From positions 3,894,746 through 3,958,745 of the forward strand of contig NZ_JAERQZ010000001.1 of NCBI RefSeq assembly GCF_016735515.1: 64,000 nucleotides of DNA, given 5' to 3'. The notes beneath the pieces were generated by a model. The model searched no databases, was not told where the DNA came from, and was given only the letters and a program-made list of their open reading frames with translations. Of this stretch, positions 53,436 through 64,000 are shown piece by piece. Position 1 is the stretch's first letter. Each line of letters starts with the position of its first letter. The position numbers were made by a program, and so were the translations under genes. Source of the DNA: Piscinibacter sp. HJYY11 (GTDB taxonomy: Bacteria; Pseudomonadota; Gammaproteobacteria; Burkholderiales; Burkholderiaceae_C).

Positions 53436-54097
53436 CCGCCGATGACCTGCGCGCTGCCTTCGGCACGGTGCCCGAGGTGTGGCGGAAGGTGTTGCCGGGC
53501 TGGACGGTTCAGAAGCAAGAGGCCTTGATCGAGCGGATCAAGGGCGTGTCGGGCGACAAGCCGATCGGCCCTGAGGACCCGTTCCGCGCACTCCGCCTTG
53601 TGTCCCCCCAAGATGCCAAGGTCGTGATCTTCGGCCAGGACCCGTACCCCACCGCCGGCCACGCGGACGGGCTCGCATTTTCCGCCGGGCATGGCAAGCC
53701 GCGCTCGCTGGCCCGCATCTTTGAAGTGCTGGCAGCCGACCGGCCGGGCTGGACACCTCCCGCGGTCTGGAAGCTGGACCCATGGGCTCGGCAAGGTGTG
53801 CTGCTGTTGAATCCGGCGCTGACAGTCGAAATCGGTCAGGCGGGCAGCCACCTCAAAACGGGTTGGCTTGCGCTCACATCCGAGATTGTTTCGGCACTGA
53901 GCCAGCGCGGCGACCCGCCCACATTTCTGCTTTGGGGTGGCAAGGCCCAGGATTTTCTGGCTCGCGCCGTCCCGTCGGGTGCGACGCCCCGCGTGCTGAT
54001 CACCCGACACCCGTCCTACGACCTGCACAAACAGTTCATGGCCGACGGCAGCCACTTCCTCGCCACCCAGCACCTCGTCGACTGGTGGGCCTTGTGA
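53432..54097 (+). CDS. ung: Uracil-DNA glycosylase (family 1)
   Basis: The 221-aa enzyme has the water-activating motif [21 protein letters not shown], the uracil-binding strand [12 protein letters not shown], and the DNA intercalation/His motif [13 protein letters not shown]. The last motif is slightly diverged from the usual HPSPLS. It removes uracil from DNA. It overlaps trpC by 4 bp, so base-excision repair is cotranscribed with tryptophan synthesis. Confidence 0.93.
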   Translation: MTADDLRAAFGTVPEVWRKVLPGWTVQKQEALIERIKGVSGDKPIGPEDPFRALRLVSPQDAKVVIFGQDPYPTAGHADGLAFSAGHGKPRSLARIFEVLAADRPGWTPPAVWKLDPWARQGVLLLNPALTVEIGQAGSHLKTGWLALTSEIVSALSQRGDPPTFLLWGGKAQDFLARAVPSGATPRVLITRHPSYDLHKQFMADGSHFLATQHLVDWWAL

Positions 54098-54141
54098 GCA
54101 TGAATCTTCGAAATTTGATGCTATAGTCCCGGGTTCGCTTT

Positions 54142-54227
54142 GGAGGGGTGCCCGAGTGGCTAAAGGGGGCAGACTGTAAATCTGTTGGCTTACGCCTACG
54201 CTGGTTCGAATCCAGCCTCCTCCACCA
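54142..54227 (+). tRNA. tRNA-Tyr (anticodon GTA)
   Basis: 86 nt including encoded CCA, with a class II long variable arm, GTA anticodon in CTGTAAATC, and a GGTTCGAATCC T-arm. A TATAGT -10-like box lies 15 nt upstream. First of three tRNAs before tuf. Confidence 0.97.
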
Positions 54228-54287
54228 AAGCGAACCGATTTCAGAAGAGTTGAACCCGGATGGCATGGCGCCGGAAGGGGCTCCCGA

Positions 54288-54361
54288 GCGGGAGTAGTTC
54301 AATGGTAGAACCCTAGCCTTCCAAGCTAATGACGCGGGTTCGATTCCCGTCTCCCGCTCCA
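54288..54361 (+). tRNA. tRNA-Gly (anticodon TCC)
   Basis: 74 nt including CCA; acceptor GCGGGAG/CTCCCGC, anticodon TCC in CCTTCCAAG, T-arm GGGTTCGATTCCC. Confidence 0.97.
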
Positions 54362-54429
54362 TGACGTCGCCAGTGGTTTGCGCTCCGAAAGGCGCAAACC
54401 AGTGTCGATTGGCACCGAAGTTTGGTTCG

Positions 54430-54504
<75 letters not shown>

Positions 54505-54551
54505 CAGTTTTCTTCAGCATCGTCTCTCTCGACCGCTAGGAGCTCGAAAAA

Positions 54552-55742
<1,191 letters not shown>

Positions 55743-55753
55743 AGAAAGCCACA

Positions 55754-55829
55754 GGGGTATAGCTCAATTGGCAGAGCGCTGGTCTCCAAAACCAGAGGTT
55801 GTAGGTTCGATTCCTACTGCCCCTGCCAA
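55754..55829 (+). tRNA. tRNA-Trp (anticodon CCA)
   Basis: 76 nt including CCA; acceptor AGGGGTA/TGCCCCT, anticodon CCA in TCTCCAAAA, T-arm AGGTTCGATTCCT. It lies between tuf and secE. Confidence 0.97.
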
Positions 55830-55862
55830 GCCCGCAAGGAGTTCAAAGCCCTGCGGGCTTTG
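55828..55862 (+). terminator. Probable terminator/processing hairpin after tRNA-Trp
   Basis: AAGCCCGCA and TGCGGGCTTT form an 8-9-bp stem with a 15-nt loop, ending in TTTG. The T-tract is short, so it may be a weak terminator or an RNA-processing hairpin. Confidence 0.5.
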
Positions 55863-55904
55863 CTGCTAGAAGGCACTGCGTTGCCTGAGCGATAGATCGA
55901 TCAC

Positions 55905-56288
55905 ATGGCCAATCCGCAAATCGAAACTGTTTCCACCGGCGCCGACAAGGCCAAGCTGGCCGTGGCCGGCCTCTTGGTCGTGGGCGCGGTGGTCGCGTTC
56001 TACCTGCTCGGCAAGCAAGACATGTGGGTGCGCGTGGTCGCGCTCCTCGTCTTGCTGGCGATGGCCGTGGCGACCTTCTTTACTTCCGAGCCCGGCAAGC
56101 AGTTGATTGCCTTCGGTCAGGACTCCATCAAGGAAGTGAAGAAGGTGGTCTGGCCGACCCGCAAGGAAGCGGGCCAGATGACTCTTTATGTGTTTGCGTT
56201 CGTCGTCGTGATGGCCCTGTTCCTGTGGCTGACCGACAAGGCCCTCGAGTGGGTGCTGTACGACCTGGTTCTCGGATGGAAGAGGTAA
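55905..56288 (+). CDS. secE: Protein translocase subunit SecE
   Basis: The 127-aa three-span SecE has two N-terminal helices ([35 protein letters not shown]) and the conserved amphipathic [32 protein letters not shown]. It is an essential part of the SecYEG channel. It is followed 4 bp later by nusG. Confidence 0.97.
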   Translation: MANPQIETVSTGADKAKLAVAGLLVVGAVVAFYLLGKQDMWVRVVALLVLLAMAVATFFTSEPGKQLIAFGQDSIKEVKKVVWPTRKEAGQMTLYVFAFVVVMALFLWLTDKALEWVLYDLVLGWKR

Positions 56289-56292
56289 GCCG

Positions 56293-56883
56293 ATGAGCGA
56301 ACAACCCACCACGGGCGGTGAAGTGACAGCGGCCTCGCTGGCGCCGGCGACCAACAAGCGCTGGTACGTCGTGCACGCCTATTCCGGCATGGAAAAGGCC
56401 GTCGAGCGCAATCTGCGCGAGCGCATCGAGCGTTCGGGCATGCAGGACAAGTTCGGCCGCATCCTGGTGCCGATGGAAGAAGTCGTCGAGCTCAAGAACG
56501 GCAAAAAGGCCGTCACCGAGCGCCGTTTCTTCCCGGGCTACGTGCTGGTCGAGATGGAAATGGCCGACGACACCTGGCACCTGGTGAAGCACACCAGCAA
56601 GGTGACGGGCTTCGTCGGTGGCGCCAAGAACCGCCCGGCCCCGATCTCCGAAGCCGAGGTGATGAAGATCGTCACCCAGATGCAAGAGGGCGTGGAGAAG
56701 CCGCGTCCCAAGGTCGAGTGGTCGGTTGGCGAACTCGTGCGTGTCAAGGAAGGCCCGTTCACCGATTTCAACGGTGCTGTGGAAGACGTCAACTACGACA
56801 AGTCCAAGGTGCGGGTGTCGGTCACCATCTTCGGCCGCGCGACGCCGGTCGAGCTCGACTTCTCCCAAGTCGAAAAGATCTGA
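56293..56883 (+). CDS. nusG: Transcription termination/antitermination protein NusG
   Basis: The 196-aa factor has the NGN domain ([45 protein letters not shown]) and a C-terminal KOW domain ([46 protein letters not shown]). It binds RNA polymerase and links it to Rho or the ribosome. A short acidic N-terminal extension precedes the core. Confidence 0.97.
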   Translation: MSEQPTTGGEVTAASLAPATNKRWYVVHAYSGMEKAVERNLRERIERSGMQDKFGRILVPMEEVVELKNGKKAVTERRFFPGYVLVEMEMADDTWHLVKHTSKVTGFVGGAKNRPAPISEAEVMKIVTQMQEGVEKPRPKVEWSVGELVRVKEGPFTDFNGAVEDVNYDKSKVRVSVTIFGRATPVELDFSQVEKI

Positions 56884-57028
56884 GCCTGGATGGCGGCTTG
56901 GGCGCCCTGCGCCTGAAGCCATCCCGTTGCTGCCGGTGACGAGACACCGGTACGAGGAGCCAAGGTAGCCAGTCCTTGGCGTTTGCACTCAAGGCCCATG
57001 TCGTTTGTGGGCCTGATTGGAGAGAAAG

Positions 57029-57460
57029 ATGGCCAAGAAAATTGTCGGCTTCATCAAGCTGCAAGTTCCGGCGGGTAAAGCCAACCCGTCCCCCCCGATC
57101 GGTCCGGCGCTGGGTCAGCGCGGTCTGAACATCATGGAGTTCTGCAAGGCGTTCAACGCCCAGACGCAAGGCATGGAGCCGGGTCTGGTGTTGCCGGTGG
57201 TGATCACCGCGTTTGCAGACAAGTCCTTCACCTTCGTCCTGAAGAGCCCGCCCGCATCGGTGCTCATCAAGAAGGCGCTGAAGCTGGACAAGGGCTCTTC
57301 CAAGCCCCACACCGACAAGGTCGGCAAGCTGAGCCGCGCCCAGGTCGAGGAAATCGCCAAGGTCAAGACCAAGGACCTGACCGGCGCTGACCTCGAAGCC
57401 GCTGTCCGCACGATCGCCGGTACCGCCCGCTCGATGGGCGTGACGGTGGAAGGAGTCTGA
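57029..57460 (+). CDS. rplK: Ribosomal protein L11
   Basis: The 143-aa protein starts at ATG 57029 (GGAGAGAAAG upstream) and shows [39 protein letters not shown] and the C-terminal rRNA-binding [21 protein letters not shown] end. It binds 23S rRNA at the GTPase centre. It is 2 bp upstream of rplA. Confidence 0.98.
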   Translation: MAKKIVGFIKLQVPAGKANPSPPIGPALGQRGLNIMEFCKAFNAQTQGMEPGLVLPVVITAFADKSFTFVLKSPPASVLIKKALKLDKGSSKPHTDKVGKLSRAQVEEIAKVKTKDLTGADLEAAVRTIAGTARSMGVTVEGV

Positions 57461-57462
57461 AC

Positions 57463-58173
57463 ATGGCCAAAGTGACCAAGCGCCAGAAGGCCCTCGCGGG
57501 CAAGGTCGACAGCACCAAGCTGTACCCGCTCGACAACGCCCTCGCGATCGTCAAGGAATGCGCCACCGCCAAGTTCGATGAGTCGATCGACGTGGCGGTG
57601 CAGCTCGGCATCGACGCCAAGAAGTCCGACCAGGTCGTGCGTGGCGCTGTCGTGCTGCCCAATGGCACTGGCAAGACCAAGCGCGTCGCCGTGTTCGCCC
57701 AAGGCGCCAAGGCTGAGGAAGCCAAGGCCGCCGGTGCCGACGTCGTCGGCATGGACGACCTGGCCGAGCGCATCAAGGGCGGCAACATCGACTTCGACGT
57801 CGTGATCGCTTCGCCCGACACCATGCGCATCGTCGGTACCCTGGGCCAGATCCTGGGCCCGCGCGGCCTGATGCCGAACCCGAAGGTCGGCACCGTCACG
57901 CCCGACGTGGCCACCGCGGTGAAGAACGCCAAGGCGGGCCAGGTGCAGTTCCGCGTCGACAAGGCTGGCATCGTGCACGGCACGATCGGCCGCCGTTCGT
58001 TCGACGCCGACAAGCTGGCGGGCAACCTGCGCGCGCTGATCGAAGCCCTGAACAAGGCCAAGCCGGCCACGAGCAAGGGCATCTACCTGCGCAAGGTGGC
58101 GATCTCCTCGACCATGGGCGTGGGTGCCCGTGTGGACGTGGCGACCATCAACGCCGCACCGACGCAGGCTTGA
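57463..58173 (+). CDS. rplA: Ribosomal protein L1
   Basis: The 236-aa L1 has [54 protein letters not shown] and the C-terminal [21 protein letters not shown]. It forms the L1 stalk and, in E. coli, autoregulates the L11 operon. Confidence 0.98.
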   Translation: MAKVTKRQKALAGKVDSTKLYPLDNALAIVKECATAKFDESIDVAVQLGIDAKKSDQVVRGAVVLPNGTGKTKRVAVFAQGAKAEEAKAAGADVVGMDDLAERIKGGNIDFDVVIASPDTMRIVGTLGQILGPRGLMPNPKVGTVTPDVATAVKNAKAGQVQFRVDKAGIVHGTIGRRSFDADKLAGNLRALIEALNKAKPATSKGIYLRKVAISSTMGVGARVDVATINAAPTQA

Positions 58174-58438
58174 AGAAACGAGGGCGGCGCTGAGTCTGGC
58201 GCGGCCCTGAAGAGTTTGGTGGGCTGTTACGGCGAAAGCCAAGACAGGTCATCGAAGACCGCAGGCGCAGCACACGCTGCTTAATCGACGATCCGGGTGA
58301 TGAACCCGATCCGACGCCCGCGCAGATGGCGGTCCCCGCTGGAAAGAAAACCTCGGTTTTCTGGATAGAGAGGTCGCTGCATTGTGGTGTGTTTGGAGGC
58401 GGCAACGCCAAAGAACACGTTTGTGTGAGGAGCAGACC
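58174..58438 (+). promoter_or_regulatory. rplJL leader region (candidate L10 autoregulatory leader)
   Basis: A 265-nt gap in an otherwise tightly packed operon lies directly upstream of rplJ. It can form several hairpins (for example GGGTGATGAACCC around 58293-58306). L10(L12)4 represses by binding such a leader in other proteobacteria. The position fits, but the binding motif is not verified. Confidence 0.45.
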
Positions 58439-58945
58439 TTGAGTCTCAATCGCAACGAGAAAGCCACCGTGGTGGCGGATGTGGCGGCCCAGGCGGCCAA
58501 GTCGCAGACGCTGGCGCTGGCCGAGTACCGTGGCCTCACCGTCGCTCACCTCGACGTGCTGCGCAAGCAGGCGCGCGAAAAGGGCGTGTACCTTCACGTG
58601 CTGAAGAACACCCTGGCTCGCCGTGCCGTCGCTGGCACACCGTTCGAAGTGGCGTCGGACGCCATGGTCGGTCCGCTGATCTACGGTTTTTCCGAAGACG
58701 CCGTCGCCGCGGCCAAAGTCATCGCCGACTTTGCCAAGGGCAACGACAAGCTGGTCCTGAAGGCCGGCGCTTACGCTGGCAAGGCCCTCGACGCCGAAGG
58801 CCTGAAGGCCCTGGCATCGGTCCCGAGCAAGGAAGTGCTGCTGTCGCAGATCGCCGGCTTGCTCAAGTCGCCGGTTCAGCGCACCGCTGCCGTCCTGGCC
58901 GCTCTGGCCAAGAAGCGCGAAGAAGCTGCCGCCCCGGCTGCCTGA
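58439..58945 (+). CDS. rplJ: Ribosomal protein L10
   Basis: The 168-aa protein starts at TTG 58439, with GAGGAG 6 nt upstream. It has [50 protein letters not shown] and a C-terminal helix that binds L7/L12 dimers. The alternative upstream in-frame start at 58382 would add an unrelated Trp/Arg-rich segment. Confidence 0.96.
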   Translation: MSLNRNEKATVVADVAAQAAKSQTLALAEYRGLTVAHLDVLRKQAREKGVYLHVLKNTLARRAVAGTPFEVASDAMVGPLIYGFSEDAVAAAKVIADFAKGNDKLVLKAGAYAGKALDAEGLKALASVPSKEVLLSQIAGLLKSPVQRTAAVLAALAKKREEAAAPAA

Positions 58946-58990
58946 TCGGCAACGCATCTCTCTATTCAACGATCTATCTAGGAAATCATC

Positions 58991-59374
<384 letters not shown>

Positions 59375-59392
59375 TTCGAGTTTCGTGCCAGG

Positions 59393-59424
59393 GGCTGGGA
59401 GCCGGAATCGGCCCCCAGCCTTTT
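59393..59424 (+). terminator. Terminator/attenuator hairpin between rplL and rpoB
   Basis: GGCTGGGAGCCG-GAAT-CGGCCCCCAGCC is a 12-bp stem with one mismatch, followed by TTTT. This is the usual place of the partial terminator that lowers rpoBC relative to rplJL. Confidence 0.8.
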
Positions 59425-59686
59425 GCGCTTCAAGGGCACATCCCCTGGATGACCCCTTGGAGAGCACCTGTAAAGCCCCCGGTTGACAATCGAGGGCTTT
59501 CCAAGTGTTCTCTGAACCGACTGCAGAGAACCGGTTTGGTCGGGCCCTGGTGCAATGCCGGGGTTGTCCGCCAGCGGCTGGTAGTGGCCAGCCACCAAGC
59601 GTCGAGCGCAAGGCTCGAAAGACAGTCGCCGACGGGATCGGGCCTGGGCCCGGCATCGATCCCTGAGATGGAGTGAGAAATCACCT
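59425..59686. other. rplL-rpoB intergenic region
   Basis: It contains a TTGACA (59483-59488) that could serve as a -35 box but lacks a good -10 partner. AGGGCTTTCC is an RNA-processing-like stretch. No gene. Confidence 0.4.
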
Positions 59687-63811
<4,125 letters not shown>

Positions 63812-63819
63812 AGGAATAG

Positions 63820-64000
<181 letters not shown>

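Overview
The window reads as a chromosome segment of a high-GC betaproteobacterium of the order Burkholderiales, probably the Rhizobacter/Rubrivivax/Leptothrix neighbourhood. The right-hand 17 kb carries the conserved order gph - trpE-trpG-ltaE-trpD-trpC - ung - tRNA-Tyr/Gly/Thr - tuf - tRNA-Trp - secE - nusG - rplKAJL - rpoB - rpoC, with very G/C-rich third codon positions. The genus is inferred from gene order and codon use only. The left-hand 46.8 kb is accessory DNA of clearly lower and patchy GC.

Layout. 1-12.1 kb is a signalling and transport patch: a LysR gene with an in-frame stop near its 5' end, a lone IS3 OrfA, a solute-binding protein without a signal peptide, a soluble hybrid histidine kinase, an ankyrin protein, an amino-acid binding protein, and a DctB/DctD-like two-component pair. 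12.4-18.2 kb is a branched-chain amino-acid (liv) ABC transporter followed by its binding protein and a porin. Its livHMG part has core-type composition, while livF, livK and the porin do not. 18.7-21.4 kb is an Lrp-type regulator divergent from an acetylpolyamine/histone-deacetylase-like hydrolase and an ornithine-cyclodeaminase-like enzyme.

23.3-32.9 kb is an integron gene-cassette array: 13 well-preserved attC sites of 68-72 bp, followed by two decayed ones. All have the same orientation, each sits directly 3' of a + strand cassette gene, and most stop codons lie inside the attC. No integron integrase is visible, so within the window this is a cluster of attC sites lacking an integrase (CALIN). 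Cassettes encode an SRPBCC protein, a NusA-C-terminus-like helical protein, an McsA-like zinc-ribbon protein, a DUF4304-like protein, a NERD protein, an AAA/ABC-type ATPase, a truncated DnaQ-type exonuclease, an HExxH secreted protein and several unknowns. The two ends of each cassette are reverse complements over about 10-13 bp, beyond the 7-bp core, and rare core variants covary.

33.0-46.5 kb is a recombinase plus defence-like island. It holds a 561-aa tyrosine recombinase, a minus-strand operon of a zinc-dependent phospholipase-C-like protein with two lipoproteins and a small membrane protein, and a + strand operon. That operon has an IetAS-type AAA+ ATPase/subtilisin pair, a 117-aa protein, an HEVGH metalloprotease-like protein and a dCTP-deaminase-like protein. 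Convergent to it is an 883-aa fusion of a metallo-beta-lactamase domain with a caspase/gingipain-like protease domain, plus a 124-aa partner. The island ends at a triplicated GAAACTCTATT motif abutting gph, which has lost any normal start codon.

The most novel-looking items are the five-gene IetAS-protease-deaminase operon with its MBL-caspase neighbour, and the extended self-complementarity of cassette ends.
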